Shown: positions 1-9,148, counted from the stretch's first letter. The stretch is DNA of 64,000 nt from Candidatus Korobacter versatilis (GCA_016185395.1 JACPNR010000010.1:1-64000), one strand, 5' to 3'. The notes: a model not told the origin generated them from the sequence alone. Numbers and translations: made by a program.

Positions 1-146
1 AGGGTGCGGAGCGAACCAACGGCCGAGCTCTCGTTGGCCGACTTACGGGCGCTGAGCAGATTCGGGATCGCGATGGCGGCGATGATCAAAATGATCGCCA
101 CCACGATCAGCAGTTCGATAAGCGAGAAGCCTTTCTGTTTCGTCAT
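1..146 (-). CDS. Type IV pilin / prepilin (partial, runs off the left edge)
   Basis: Only the N-terminal 48 codons are present; the gene continues beyond position 1. It begins MTKQKGFSLIELLIVVAII. This is the class III prepilin signal: a short basic leader, Gly just before the cleavage site, N-methylated Phe as mature residue 1, Glu at mature position 5, and a hydrophobic helix ending in IPNLLSARKSANES. The prepilin peptidase PilD would cut between Gly and Phe and the subunit would enter a type IV pilus or type II pseudopilus. A strong Shine-Dalgarno (GGAGGAGG, complement of 151-158) lies 4 nt before the ATG and fixes the start. Major pilin versus pseudopilin cannot be decided without the C-terminal half. 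Confidence 0.9.
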   Translation of the reverse strand, partial: MTKQKGFSLIELLIVVAIILIIAAIAIPNLLSARKSANESSAVGSLRT

Positions 147-244
147 GCGTCCTCCTCCAAAGAGGTAGAGATTTGGTGTAGTGATAATTCGACTTGCTTG
201 TTCGCAGGGTTTGGGACCGAAAGGAGAGAGGGGTGGAAGGGGGC

Positions 245-511
245 TTAGCGGCGCATGGTGCATAGCAGGTCGGAGCGGTCCGCCGTCTGGGCTGCGGTAA
301 AGGCGACCACGCGTTCCTTGGTCACGGCCACACCTGCAGCCAGTAACAGTAAGGCGAGCAACAGCGCCTCGCGGAATGCCCGGAAGACCGTTGTCGGCCC
401 GTTCACCGCCTGGTACGAAGCAGTCCCATGGTCCTGGAGATTCATGCTCAAGGTCACGACGGCCAGTATCACGACCGTCACAAACGCGAGTGTCAGGATG
501 CGGGGCTGCAT
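245..511 (-). CDS. Small hypothetical membrane protein
   Basis: An 88-residue frame starting at ATG 511, MQPRILTLAFVTVVILAV. An in-frame GTG at 559 with AAAGG upstream is an alternative start giving 104 residues. Two hydrophobic segments (about residues 4-22 and 46-62) flank a polar stretch, predicting a two-pass inner-membrane protein. It lies upstream of the pilin on the same strand and may share its transcript. I recognise no family. The membrane-like composition argues for a real gene, but coding evidence is limited. Confidence 0.5.
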   Translation of the reverse strand: MQPRILTLAFVTVVILAVVTLSMNLQDHGTASYQAVNGPTTVFRAFREALLLALLLLAAGVAVTKERVVAFTAAQTADRSDLLCTMRR

Positions 512-675
512 TGCAGTGACACAGAATGCAATTGAGCCGCCATCGGAAGGTGTGAGCACCAGCCTTTGGAATCAATCAGTTGCGGTACCGTCCAAGCCGA
601 GGCGCGGCCGGATCCAAGGGTGGAGTGCCAAAAAGCGTCAACTGACCCCCGGGATTTGTCACCCAGGAATAGAGC

Positions 676-1953
676 TCAGCACGCCAGCTGTTCGCGGGAG
701 ATCTTCAAGCCATCCAGGTTGCCAAGGACGGTGACGGCGATGGCGTCCGTCTGGAACGATTCTTCGGCGTACGCCTTCAGGTCTTCGGCGCGGACTGCCT
801 CGACGCGTTCGATGATCTCGTCCAGCCCGACAAAGTGGTCGAAGTACATCTCCTGCCGGGCGAGGTTCGACATGCGTGCCGTGGTTGATTCCAGACTCAA
901 CATGAGCGAGCCCTTGAGCTGGTCCTTGGCGCGGCGCAGCTCTTCTTCCGGCACCGGCTCGTGCTTCAGCTTGCGGAACTCCTCCACGATGGAATCGACC
1001 ACGTTCGCCGCCGACTCCACCGACGTTCCCGCATACACCGCCAGGCAGCCGGTGTCGCGGTACGGGTTCAGGTCGCTGTAGATGGCGTAGGCCAGGCCCT
1101 GGCGCTCACGGATGTTCTGGAACAGGCGCGAACTCATCCCGCCGCCGAGCAGCGTGTTCAGGATGTACGAGACATAGCGCCGCTCGTGCGAGATGTGATA
1201 CGAGGGCACGCCCACGCAGATCTGTACCTGCTCGAGCGCCTTCTTGTTGCGCGTTACGATGCCGGCCGTGATCGCCGGGGCGGGGCCGTGGAAGCCGTTC
1301 TTCACCGGCTGGAGCGCGCGGAAGCGCGCGTTCACCAGCTCCACGAACTGGGCGTGGTCCACGTTGCCGGCCGCCGAGATGATCATGTTCCCGGGCGCGA
1401 AGCGCTGCGCGTAGTAATCGAACAGCAGCGGCTGCTCGAAGTCGCGCACCGTCTCTTTCGTCCCCAGGATGGGCTTGCCGAGCGGATGGTCTTTCCAGAA
1501 ATTCTGCGTGAAGATCTCGTGCACGAGGTAGTCAGGATTGTCCTCGTCCATCTTGATCTCTTCAAGGATGACGCCGCGCTCGCGCACGATGTCCTTCGCG
1601 TCGAAGACGGGATGCAGCACCAGGTCGCTGAGGACGTCGAAGGCGATGGGCATGTGCTCATCGAGCACCTTCACGTTGAAGCAGACGCATTCTTTCGCAG
1701 TGAAGGCGTCCATGTTGCCGCCGAGGGAATCGATCTGGCGCGCGATGTCTTCCGCGCTGCGCGTCTTGGTCCCCTTGAACACCATGTGTTCCACGAAGTG
1801 CGAGATGCCGTTGTGCTCGGCCGCCTCGTCGCGCGAACCCGACTTCACCCAGATGCCGATCGAGACCGAGCGCAGATGTGGCATGTGCTCGGTGAGCACC
1901 GTGAGCCCGTTGGGCAGTATTTCGCGATGGATGTTACGAACGTCTTCGACCAT
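676..1953 (-). CDS. M16 family zinc peptidase (pitrilysin / processing-peptidase type)
   Basis: A 425-residue metallopeptidase of the M16B, mitochondrial-processing-peptidase-like group. The inverted zinc motif HFVEH is at residues 52-56, and the third ligand lies in VILEEIKMDEDNPD (Glu131/132). The second half carries the typical LLGGGMSSRLFQNIRERQGL and AYAIYS segment that completes the active-site chamber. Length matches single-domain-pair M16B enzymes, which act on peptides as homo- or heterodimers. No signal peptide is evident, so cytoplasmic. Start chosen at ATG 1953 (MVEDVRNIHREILPNG), which aligns with family N-termini. An upstream in-frame start at 1998 adds 15 unconserved residues. 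Substrate not predictable. Confidence 0.93.
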   Translation of the reverse strand: MVEDVRNIHREILPNGLTVLTEHMPHLRSVSIGIWVKSGSRDEAAEHNGISHFVEHMVFKGTKTRSAEDIARQIDSLGGNMDAFTAKECVCFNVKVLDEHMPIAFDVLSDLVLHPVFDAKDIVRERGVILEEIKMDEDNPDYLVHEIFTQNFWKDHPLGKPILGTKETVRDFEQPLLFDYYAQRFAPGNMIISAAGNVDHAQFVELVNARFRALQPVKNGFHGPAPAITAGIVTRNKKALEQVQICVGVPSYHISHERRYVSYILNTLLGGGMSSRLFQNIRERQGLAYAIYSDLNPYRDTGCLAVYAGTSVESAANVVDSIVEEFRKLKHEPVPEEELRRAKDQLKGSLMLSLESTTARMSNLARQEMYFDHFVGLDEIIERVEAVRAEDLKAYAEESFQTDAIAVTVLGNLDGLKISREQLAC

Positions 1954-2118
1954 TTTGTGGTTTGCCGACCGCCGCAGAGTGTACTGATTGTTACACACCG
2001 CGGGGAGTCGCGCCCATTATCATTAACCCTCTGTTTTCAGTGTCTTAGGCGCGATGCGCCGCGCATCATGAGAGACTAGAATGACCGGAGGGCCAGATCT
2101 TACCTGTGGATTGGATGC

Positions 2119-3252
2119 ATGACCAGCCACTCACAACCCGAACTTTTGGGCCTTGATATTCAAGAGCTTGCAGCCCTGGTGCAGGGATTGGGCGAGCCCG
2201 AATACCGTGCCCGGCAGCTCTACGAGGCGCTTTACCGGCAGCGCGCGGCGTCGCTCGAATCGGTCTCGACCCTGCCCGAGAAGCTGCGTCGCTCGCTGAG
2301 CGGTCACTCCCTCGGACTGCCGCGCATCGAGCGGCAATACAGTTCGAGCGACGGCACCATCCGGTATCTCATCGCGTTTGCCGATGGACAATCGGTCGAG
2401 ACCGTTTGGATGCCGGAGGGCGATGGCGGTGAAGCCGGTGACGGTTCCTCCGCCGGCGATGAAGAAGAGACGAAGTCGGGGAAAAACTGGCGACGCGCCA
2501 CCATCTGCGTTTCGAGCCAGGTGGGCTGCGCCGTGGATTGCAAATTCTGTTTGACGGCCACGCTCGGCCTCCAGCGCAACCTGTCGGCGGGTGAGATCGT
2601 GGGCCAGGTGCTGGCGGTGCTCAACGACCGCGGCGCGCGCATCGCGGAAGACCGCATCAACCTCGTCTTCATGGGACAGGGCGAGCCTTTCCTCAACTAC
2701 GAGAATTTCACCAAAGCCGTGCGGCTGCTGGTGGAGGGCGCGCGCATCCCGGCGTCACGCATGACGGTCTCCACGTCGGGCATCGTGCCGCGCATCCACG
2801 ACCTCGGACAGGAAGCGGTGCGTCCCAAGCTGGCCATCTCGCTCAATGCTTCGAACGACGACGTTCGCGCGCGCGTGATGCCCATCAATCGCAAGTGGCC
2901 CATTGCCATGCTGCTCGAGGCCGCGCGCTCGTTCCCGCTACGCAACCGCGAGCGCATCACGTTCGAGTACGTGCTGCTCGATGGCGTGAATGACGAAGTG
3001 GCGCACGCCCGCGAGCTTGCCGAGCTGCTCCGCGGACTGCGCGCCAAGGTCAACCTCATCGCGCTGAATCCCGGTCCGGGCATTGATTTTGGGACGCCAG
3101 CCGATGCCCGCGTCCGCGCCTTCCAGCAGGTGCTCATCAGGGCGGGCATTCCGACGTTCATCCGGCGCCCGCGCGGGCGCGACATCTTTGCCGCCTGCGG
3201 CCAGCTCAAGCGCACCGTGGCCGAGGAACCGCTCGTCCAGCTCCAGCCGTAA
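2119..3252 (+). CDS. rlmN: Dual-specificity 23S rRNA A2503 / tRNA A37 C2-methyltransferase RlmN
   Basis: Radical SAM methyltransferase of 377 residues that makes 2-methyladenosine at A2503 of 23S rRNA and A37 of some tRNAs. The [4Fe-4S] cluster motif CxxxCxxC is Cys137, Cys141, Cys144 in GCAVDCKFC. Cys130 (ATICVSSQ) and Cys360 (FAACGQLK) are the methyl-shuttling cysteine pair. MGQGEPFLNY and ISLNAS are further RlmN signatures. Between the N-terminal accessory domain and the radical SAM barrel, residues about 101-123 form an acidic Gly/Ser-rich insert that I do not remember from E. coli RlmN. It is the first gene of a same-strand run (rlmN, TPR lipoprotein, acetyltransferase). Confidence 0.97.
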   Translation: MTSHSQPELLGLDIQELAALVQGLGEPEYRARQLYEALYRQRAASLESVSTLPEKLRRSLSGHSLGLPRIERQYSSSDGTIRYLIAFADGQSVETVWMPEGDGGEAGDGSSAGDEEETKSGKNWRRATICVSSQVGCAVDCKFCLTATLGLQRNLSAGEIVGQVLAVLNDRGARIAEDRINLVFMGQGEPFLNYENFTKAVRLLVEGARIPASRMTVSTSGIVPRIHDLGQEAVRPKLAISLNASNDDVRARVMPINRKWPIAMLLEAARSFPLRNRERITFEYVLLDGVNDEVAHARELAELLRGLRAKVNLIALNPGPGIDFGTPADARVRAFQQVLIRAGIPTFIRRPRGRDIFAACGQLKRTVAEEPLVQLQP

Positions 3253-3303
3253 GCTTCCATCGGGCGCAGCCATCTGCTGCTCTGCTGCACTCATCCCATT
3301 TGC

Positions 3304-5565
3304 ATGATCTGGGCCCTTGCAGACGGCCGGCGCGCCGTCCGTTTTATTTTTATCCTGCTTCTCGCTTTCTTACTCGGCGGATGCGCGAGCGTCGACCAGC
3401 GCCTCCGTCGCGCCGCGCAGCTCGAGGACCGCGGTGACTATGCCCGCGCGCTCGCGGAGTACGAGGACCTGATCCCGCGCATCGCCGCGAAGGACCACGC
3501 GCGTCTCGCCGTCGCGTACGTGAAAGCCGGCGAATGTTTCTGGCGGTTGGGCCGGCCGAACGAAGCGGTGAAGGCGTTCGAACGCGCCCTCGCGCTTGAT
3601 CCCAGCAATGTCGACGCCCATCTCCGCGTCGCGGAGGTTTATGTCGAACAGGTCCCGGAGCGTGCATTGGCGGAGATACGCTTCGTCCTCGCACTGCAGC
3701 CCAAGAACGGCGAGGCGTTCAGCGTGATGGGAGCGGCGTATTCCTCTGCCGGCGAACTGCCGATGGCGAAGGCCGCGTACCAGCGCGCGCTCGAACTCGA
3801 ACCCGATCGCGCCTCGGTCGCCGTAGCCCTGGCCGACCTCGAGTATCGCTCGCTGAATACTTCCGGCGCGCGCGCCGTGTTGCACCATGCGGCGTCCGCA
3901 TCGCCGCGCACTGCGCTAGCGTGGCTCGCGCTTGGCCGTCTCGAGGAGCAGGAGGGCGATGCCGACGCCGCCGAAGAAGCCTATCGCCACGCCGTCGCCG
4001 CCGAGGACACCGCTGAGACCAACCTGCGCATGGCGCAATTCCTGCAACGCAACGCGCGCATCGCGGAAGCGGAGAAGATCCTGCGGCGGGCAGACGGGCT
4101 GCGTCCGTGGCTGCCGACCGCGCTGCCCGACTTCGAGTTCCAATCCGGCCGCGTGCTCAACGCCATGCAGGCATACAACAGCGCGCTCGAGCCCGGGCGG
4201 CTTCCCGTGGCTCCCGGTGCCGCGCGGACGCAGCGCGGCCTGCTTGCCGCGCGCATGATCGAAGCTGATCTCAACCTGGAAGCCCGTGACGCCCCGCTGC
4301 TTGCGCGCCGGCATCTGGACCAATATCGCGCAGACCTTGATCCGGTGACCGTTCTTGTATTGCGGGCGGAGATCGCGCTGGCCGAGAACGACCTCGGCGC
4401 CGCGCGCACACAAACGACGGCGGCTGCCGCGCAGGCGCCCGATTCCGAAGCCGCACATTATTTGCTCGGCGTGGTGCAGCATCGTGATGGAGACGTGACC
4501 GGCGCGCGCTCCGAGTGGCAGCGCGCCATCGAACTCGCTCCCATGTTCGTTCCCGCGCGCCTCGCACTGGCGCGCGAGGAACTCGCTGCCGGCGCGCCGC
4601 AGGCTGCCGAAGAGCACGTGGCGATGGTGCTGCGCGAGGAGCCTGCGAACTTGCGCGCGCTGTGCCTTTTCGCGCGCGTGCTCATCGCGGAAAAGCGTTT
4701 CGATTCTGCGCTCGCCATCGCGCGGCGCGCTGTTGCCGCTGACGGCGGCGCGGTCGAGCCGCGCATCGTGATGGGAGAAGCCGCGCTCGCGCGCGGCAAT
4801 GCGGGCCAGGCGCTGCTCGATTACGAGCAAGCCGTGCTGCTCGATCCGCGTTCGCACGCCGCTGTGGATGGATTGGTCCGCGTCTATCGTGCCGGACACG
4901 TCACGCGCCCGATGCTCGCGCACATGGAAGGCATTGCCTGGCGCGAGCCGCGCTCTGCCACGCTCATGGAGATTGCCGGCCGCCTGTACCGCGATCATGG
5001 TTGGACGGCCGACGCCGAGCGTTGCTTCCGCCGCGTGCTCGAGCTCGACCGCGACCGTGCCACCGCCGCCACCGAACTCGCGCGTGCCTATGCGGATTCC
5101 GGAGAGCTGCAGCAGGCGGGACGCTCGCTCGCTCTCGCCGGCGGCGATTCCGCCGCGCTTCTGGCGGCGTTCGAAGCGGAGCAACGCAACGACGTGGCTG
5201 CTGCCATCCGGCAGTACGAAGGCGCGGTGCACGGTGGCGAGAAGTCCGGCGTCGCTGCCAACAATCTCGCATGGCTGTACGCCGCCAAGGGGATGAACCT
5301 CGACCGCGCCCTCGCGCTCGCGCAACAGGCGCTCGCCATGGCCCCCTTCGATCCGCGAGTGCTCGATACGGTCGGGTATGTCCGCTTGCAGCGGCGCGAG
5401 TACAGCGAAGCGGTGCGCGCGTTGAAGAAGGGCTTCGACCTGGCGCGGTCGCCACTCCGCCGGCAGGCGAATGAGCAAGTCGTCACGGAGTTGCGGTCGC
5501 ATCTCGCCGAGGCCTACCGCCGCGCCGGTCAGCCGCAGGAAGCGGACGCTCTCGCACGCGACTGA
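3304..5565 (+). CDS. Large TPR-repeat lipoprotein
   Basis: A 753-residue tetratricopeptide protein. The N-terminus has a hydrophobic segment (FIFILLLAFLLGGCAS) with a good lipobox LGGC, so it should be lipidated and membrane anchored. The rest is tandem TPR helices from about residue 45 to the end, with canonical repeats such as AVKAFERALALDPSNVDAHL, AKAAYQRALELEP and AERCFRRVLELD. The central part resembles the TPR lipoproteins linked to EPS/PEP-CTERM systems, but no PEP-CTERM or EPS gene is nearby. Probably a protein-protein scaffold at the envelope; partner unknown. The start at 3304 precedes the signal peptide by about 15 residues, and a later start is possible. Confidence 0.85.
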   Translation: MIWALADGRRAVRFIFILLLAFLLGGCASVDQRLRRAAQLEDRGDYARALAEYEDLIPRIAAKDHARLAVAYVKAGECFWRLGRPNEAVKAFERALALDPSNVDAHLRVAEVYVEQVPERALAEIRFVLALQPKNGEAFSVMGAAYSSAGELPMAKAAYQRALELEPDRASVAVALADLEYRSLNTSGARAVLHHAASASPRTALAWLALGRLEEQEGDADAAEEAYRHAVAAEDTAETNLRMAQFLQRNARIAEAEKILRRADGLRPWLPTALPDFEFQSGRVLNAMQAYNSALEPGRLPVAPGAARTQRGLLAARMIEADLNLEARDAPLLARRHLDQYRADLDPVTVLVLRAEIALAENDLGAARTQTTAAAAQAPDSEAAHYLLGVVQHRDGDVTGARSEWQRAIELAPMFVPARLALAREELAAGAPQAAEEHVAMVLREEPANLRALCLFARVLIAEKRFDSALAIARRAVAADGGAVEPRIVMGEAALARGNAGQALLDYEQAVLLDPRSHAAVDGLVRVYRAGHVTRPMLAHMEGIAWREPRSATLMEIAGRLYRDHGWTADAERCFRRVLELDRDRATAATELARAYADSGELQQAGRSLALAGGDSAALLAAFEAEQRNDVAAAIRQYEGAVHGGEKSGVAANNLAWLYAAKGMNLDRALALAQQALAMAPFDPRVLDTVGYVRLQRREYSEAVRALKKGFDLARSPLRRQANEQVVTELRSHLAEAYRRAGQPQEADALARD

Positions 5566-5600
5566 GTGGTCGCGCCGGTCGCTTGGTGTATCGTCGGCGA

Positions 5601-6089
5601 ATGCCGGCACGTTTCCCCCGCGGGGCAAGGTCGAAGGGCCAGCGGCTGAGGTTGCGCGACTATTCGCCCAGCGATTTCAACGCGCTTTTCGAGCTCGACC
5701 AGCAGTGCTTCGTCGAGGGCATCGCTTATAGCCGCGCGGAGTTGCGCCGGTACATCGACCGCAAGGGCGCGTTTGTGATCGTTGCCGAAGGCGCTGCCGG
5801 TAAGATCGCCGGCTTTCTCGTCGGGCTCCATCATCGCGACTACGGATGGATCGTCACCATCGACGTTCGCGATTCCGCGCGCCGCACCGGCCTCGGCACG
5901 CAGCTCATGGCCGCCGCCGAGAAGCGGTTTCGCGGTCTGAAGGCCGGCGCCGTCATCCTCGAGGTAGCGGTCAATAACATTCCCGCGGTGAATTTCTATA
6001 AGCGGCTCGGCTATAGCGTCATTCGCACCATCCCGCGCTACTACCTCGATTCGCTCGACGCCTTCCAGATGGCCAAGCTCCTCGACTGA
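5601..6089 (+). CDS. GNAT family N-acetyltransferase (RimI-like)
   Basis: A 162-residue GCN5-related acetyltransferase. The acetyl-CoA pyrophosphate-binding segment is VRDSARRTGLGTQLMAAAE (R/QxxGxG/A type), followed by the strand VILEVAVNNIPAVNFYKRLG and YSVIRTIPRYY. That is the arrangement of RimI-type enzymes acetylating ribosomal protein S18 or other N-termini. The ATG at 5601 is used; a TTG 18 nt upstream is in frame but unlikely. It follows the TPR gene by 35 nt on the same strand. The protein substrate is unproven because RimI-like paralogues are numerous. Confidence 0.85.
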   Translation: MPARFPRGARSKGQRLRLRDYSPSDFNALFELDQQCFVEGIAYSRAELRRYIDRKGAFVIVAEGAAGKIAGFLVGLHHRDYGWIVTIDVRDSARRTGLGTQLMAAAEKRFRGLKAGAVILEVAVNNIPAVNFYKRLGYSVIRTIPRYYLDSLDAFQMAKLLD

Positions 6090-6141
6090 ACCCCTGCGCC
6101 GCCGGAGACGTTTGCTACAATCGCGCGTTCCGAAAAAGCCC

Positions 6142-6837
6142 ATGCTGCTTGTACTCATCTTTTTCGCCGGCGTGCTGCACGGACTTGGTCCCGATCATCT
6201 GGCCGCCACCACCGCGCTGAGTTCCGTGGGCGGCGGCGCGACGCGCCTCGTCTTTTTCTCTACCCGGTTCGCCCTGGGACACGCCGCTGTCATCGCCGCG
6301 GCAGGGCTTGCCGCGCACTTCGGCCGCGGACTTTTGCCGCAGACGTGGGAAGTCCGCCTCGACGTTGCCGCCGGTTCGCTGCTGCTGCTTACCGGCTTTG
6401 CGATGTTGGCGGCGCTGGCGCTCGGCAAGATCAGCCTTCATTCGCATCCACACTCACATCCCCACTCACACCCGCAAGCGACCGCGGCGGCGCATCGCCA
6501 CTTCCATCTGCACGTGTTTTCGAATGACGCACACCGGCACGGTCACGGAAGCATCGCTGCCGCCCTGGGCGCTCTGTTCGCGCTCGGCGGAGTCCGCGGA
6601 TTGCTGGCGGTCGTCCCTATTGCCGCCAGCCAGACGCTCGCGATCTCGGCGCTGCGCGTGGGCGCGTTCACCATCGGCATCGTCATCGCGATGGTCGCCT
6701 ACGGCATGGTCGCCGGAGCCGCGCTGCGCTGGACGGAATCGCGTCCGCTGCTCGGCGCGCGGGCGACGGCCGCGCTCACCTCGCTGTTCTGCATCGTCGC
6801 CGGCGCACTCACCATCTCCTCGCATTGGATGGCGTGA
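6142..6837 (+). CDS. NiCoT/UreH-like membrane transporter with His-rich loop
   Basis: A 231-residue polytopic membrane protein. The N-terminal helix ends in GVLHGLGPDHLAATTALSSV, a variant of the HX4DH motif of nickel/cobalt transporters. About six hydrophobic helices follow. Between helices 3 and 4 is a cytosol- or periplasm-facing loop extremely rich in His (repeated HSHP units, then HRHFHLH and HRHGHGS at about residues 105-145), suited to binding Ni2+, Co2+ or Zn2+. ATG 6142 is chosen because it begins the first helix. Its stop overlaps the start of the hydantoinase gene by one base (TGATG), so the two are translationally coupled. Metal transport is inferred from the motif and the loop. 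Confidence 0.78.
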   Translation: MLLVLIFFAGVLHGLGPDHLAATTALSSVGGGATRLVFFSTRFALGHAAVIAAAGLAAHFGRGLLPQTWEVRLDVAAGSLLLLTGFAMLAALALGKISLHSHPHSHPHSHPQATAAAHRHFHLHVFSNDAHRHGHGSIAAALGALFALGGVRGLLAVVPIAASQTLAISALRVGAFTIGIVIAMVAYGMVAGAALRWTESRPLLGARATAALTSLFCIVAGALTISSHWMA

Positions 6838-8846
6838 TGGCCGGCGCGAGCAGGGAAGCCAGCGTCGCGGTCGACACCGGCGGCACCTTCACCGACTGCG
6901 TTTGGATCGAGCGCGGACGTCTCCGCGTGCTCAAAGTCTTCTCCACGCCCGCGGATCCGTCGGAATCCATCGCGGAGGCCGTCGCACAAACGCGAGTCAG
7001 CGGCGGAGTTCGTTTGCTGCACGGCACGACCGTGGGAACGAACACGCTCCTGCAACGGAAGGGCGCGCGAATCGCGCTCGTCACCACGGCCGGCTTCGAG
7101 GACGCCATCGAGATCGGGCGGCAACATCGTCCGCGGCTTTATGACTTCTTCTTCGACCGCACCGCGCCGCTGGTCTCCGGCGAGATGCGTTTTGGCGTGG
7201 AGGAGCGCGTCTCCTCGGAGGGCGAAGTCCTGCGCCGCCCTGACGCGCGCGCGCTTTCGCTGCTCGTAGAAAAACTCGCTGCCGCGAAGCCGGACGCCGT
7301 TGCCATCTGCCTGCTCTTCTCCTTCGCAGCTCAGGAGAACGAACGCGCCGTCGCCGATGCGCTCGCGCCCCTGGGCGTTCCCCTGTCTCTCTCTCATCAG
7401 ATACTGCCGGAATTTCGCGAGTACGAGCGGATGAGCACCGTCACGGTGAACGCGTACCTCCAGCCCGTGATGGAAACCTATCTGCGCAGCCTGGCGATGC
7501 GCCTGGGTGAAGGCTCACGGAAGCCGAAAGGCGGGGAGCGCATCTTCGTCATGCAGTCTTCCGGCGGCATCACTTCGCTGGCGACCGCTGCGCGTGAGCC
7601 GGTGCGCACCGTGCTTTCCGGTCCCGCGGGCGGAGTGGTCGGCGCCGCTGCAATGGCGCGGCGCAGCGGCTTTGATCACATCATCGGATTCGACATGGGA
7701 GGCACGTCCACCGACGTTTCACTGGTCGCCGGCGCGGCACAGACCACGAATGAAGCCGACGTTGCCGGGCTGCCGGTGCGTGTTCCGATGCTCGACATTC
7801 ACACCGTGGGCGCCGGCGGCGGCTCGCTTGCTCGCTTCGACGCCGCCGGCGCATTGCGCGTCGGACCGGAATCCGCCGGCGCCGATCCCGGTCCCATCTG
7901 CTACGGCCGCGGTGAACAGCCCACCGTTACCGACGCCAACCTCCTCCTCGGCCGTCTTCGTCCGGAAGCATTCCTGGGCGGCGGCTTTCGTTTGGATCTG
8001 GAACGGACGCAAAAGTTGGTCCGCGCGTGGCTGAAACGCAGCGGCTCGTCCATGACGACGGAAGAATTCGCGGCCGGCGCCGTTCGCGTGGTGAACGCCA
8101 ACATGGAGAAGGCCCTGCGCGTGGTCTCCATCGAGCGCGGACGCGATCCACGCGCGTTCACGCTCGTTGCCTTTGGTGGCGCTGGGCCGTTGCACGCGTG
8201 TGAGCTGGCACGCGCCCTCGGCATTCCGCGCGTGCTGGTGCCGGCGTATCCGGGTGCGCTCTCGGCGCTGGGCATTTTGGTTTCCGATGTGGTGAAGCAT
8301 TACTCACGGACCGTGGTGTGGCGCGCTGCCGCGGAACTGCCAAAGCGCGACCTGGCAGCAGCGTTTGCGACGTTGGAGAAGCAGGCGCTGGCGGATCTCC
8401 GCGCGGAAGGATGGGCGGGTTCACCACGGTTGCAGCGCTCCGTCGACGTCCGCTATCACGGCCAGGGCTTCGAACTGAACGTGCCGTTCACGCCGAGGTT
8501 GCTTGCTGACTTCCACGCGCTGCACCAGCAGCGTTACGGATACAGCCATCCAGCCCGGGAAACGGAGCTGGTCACGCTGCGTCTGCGCGCGACTGTGCCG
8601 TCGAAGATGAAGCTGCCCCGCATGGCGCCCCGTGCTTCAGGCGAGCCCGCCGGCAAAGCACCGGTATTTTTCGAGGGGCGCCCGCACGCGGCCGGCAACA
8701 TCGCGCGCGAATCGCTCGCCGTTGGGCGAAGAATGGCCGGGCCCGCCATCGTGACCGAGTACTCGGCGACCACGGTCATTCCGCCGGGCTGCCGCTTCCA
8801 TCTCGATGGCGCCGGCAACCTGGTCATCGCCGTGCCCGCGCGCTAA
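6837..8846 (+). CDS. Hydantoinase/oxoprolinase family protein (HyuA type)
   Basis: A 669-residue protein with the full HyuA architecture: Hydant_A_N with the ATP phosphate motif VDTGGTFTDCV (about residues 11-21), the hydantoinase A domain with the second nucleotide motif GFDMGGTSTDVSLVAG, AFGGAGPLHACELARALG, and the C-terminal acetone-carboxylase-like region. Family members hydrolyse 5-oxoproline, hydantoins or N-methylhydantoin with ATP, usually with a HyuB partner. No hyuB follows here; a terminator comes directly after the stop. ATG 6837 overlaps the upstream transporter stop, so a complex with a separately encoded B subunit, or a role tied to metal uptake, must be considered. Confidence 0.9.
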   Translation: MAGASREASVAVDTGGTFTDCVWIERGRLRVLKVFSTPADPSESIAEAVAQTRVSGGVRLLHGTTVGTNTLLQRKGARIALVTTAGFEDAIEIGRQHRPRLYDFFFDRTAPLVSGEMRFGVEERVSSEGEVLRRPDARALSLLVEKLAAAKPDAVAICLLFSFAAQENERAVADALAPLGVPLSLSHQILPEFREYERMSTVTVNAYLQPVMETYLRSLAMRLGEGSRKPKGGERIFVMQSSGGITSLATAAREPVRTVLSGPAGGVVGAAAMARRSGFDHIIGFDMGGTSTDVSLVAGAAQTTNEADVAGLPVRVPMLDIHTVGAGGGSLARFDAAGALRVGPESAGADPGPICYGRGEQPTVTDANLLLGRLRPEAFLGGGFRLDLERTQKLVRAWLKRSGSSMTTEEFAAGAVRVVNANMEKALRVVSIERGRDPRAFTLVAFGGAGPLHACELARALGIPRVLVPAYPGALSALGILVSDVVKHYSRTVVWRAAAELPKRDLAAAFATLEKQALADLRAEGWAGSPRLQRSVDVRYHGQGFELNVPFTPRLLADFHALHQQRYGYSHPARETELVTLRLRATVPSKMKLPRMAPRASGEPAGKAPVFFEGRPHAAGNIARESLAVGRRMAGPAIVTEYSATTVIPPGCRFHLDGAGNLVIAVPAR

Positions 8847-8852
8847 CCAGCA

Positions 8853-8886
8853 AAAAGCGCTCGCCATTCGGCGAGCGCTTTTCGCG
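8853..8886. terminator. Bidirectional rho-independent terminator (hyuA / csbD)
   Basis: A perfect 13-bp stem (8853-8865 with 8870-8882) closed by the loop ATTC, with A-runs on the left arm and T-runs on the right. It can stop transcripts from both the hydantoinase gene (+) and csbD (-), which converge here. Confidence 0.88.
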
Positions 8887-8896
8887 GAACGACGGG

Positions 8897-9148
8897 TTAC
8901 GCCGCTTCCTCATCCTTGCCTTCGATCTCCGAATCGGAGCGAGCGTTGTGGTCCCGTTTGTGGGCGACGTCGTTCTGCACCTTGCGGCCAGCGTCCTTCA
9001 GGTCGCCCCATGCTTTCTGCACTTTGCCTTCAGCCTGTTTGCCGAGGCCGTCGGCCTGCGCCTTGCCGTCGCCCGTCCACTCACCGACCTGGCGCTCCGC
9101 GCGGCCGGCGATGTCCTTCGCTTTACCCTTGATGTTGTCCTTGTTCAT
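8897..9148 (-). CDS. CsbD family stress protein
   Basis: An 83-residue highly charged protein beginning MNKDNIKGKAKDIAGRAERQ, the classic CsbD pattern with helical repeats such as GKAQADGLGKQAEGKVQKAW. CsbD proteins are small, mostly unstructured or helical proteins induced by general stress; the biochemical role is unknown. A strong ribosome site (AGGAGG, complement of about 9157-9162) precedes the ATG. The DUF5670-type gene lies directly upstream on the same strand, and the pair probably forms a stress operon. The C-terminus is acidic (EIEGKDEEAA). Confidence 0.93.
   Translation of the reverse strand: MNKDNIKGKAKDIAGRAERQVGEWTGDGKAQADGLGKQAEGKVQKAWGDLKDAGRKVQNDVAHKRDHNARSDSEIEGKDEEAA

Noticed and set aside
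3916-5628. A 570-residue antisense frame over the TPR gene
   Set aside because: Repeat-containing shadow; the TPR protein on the + strand is clear.
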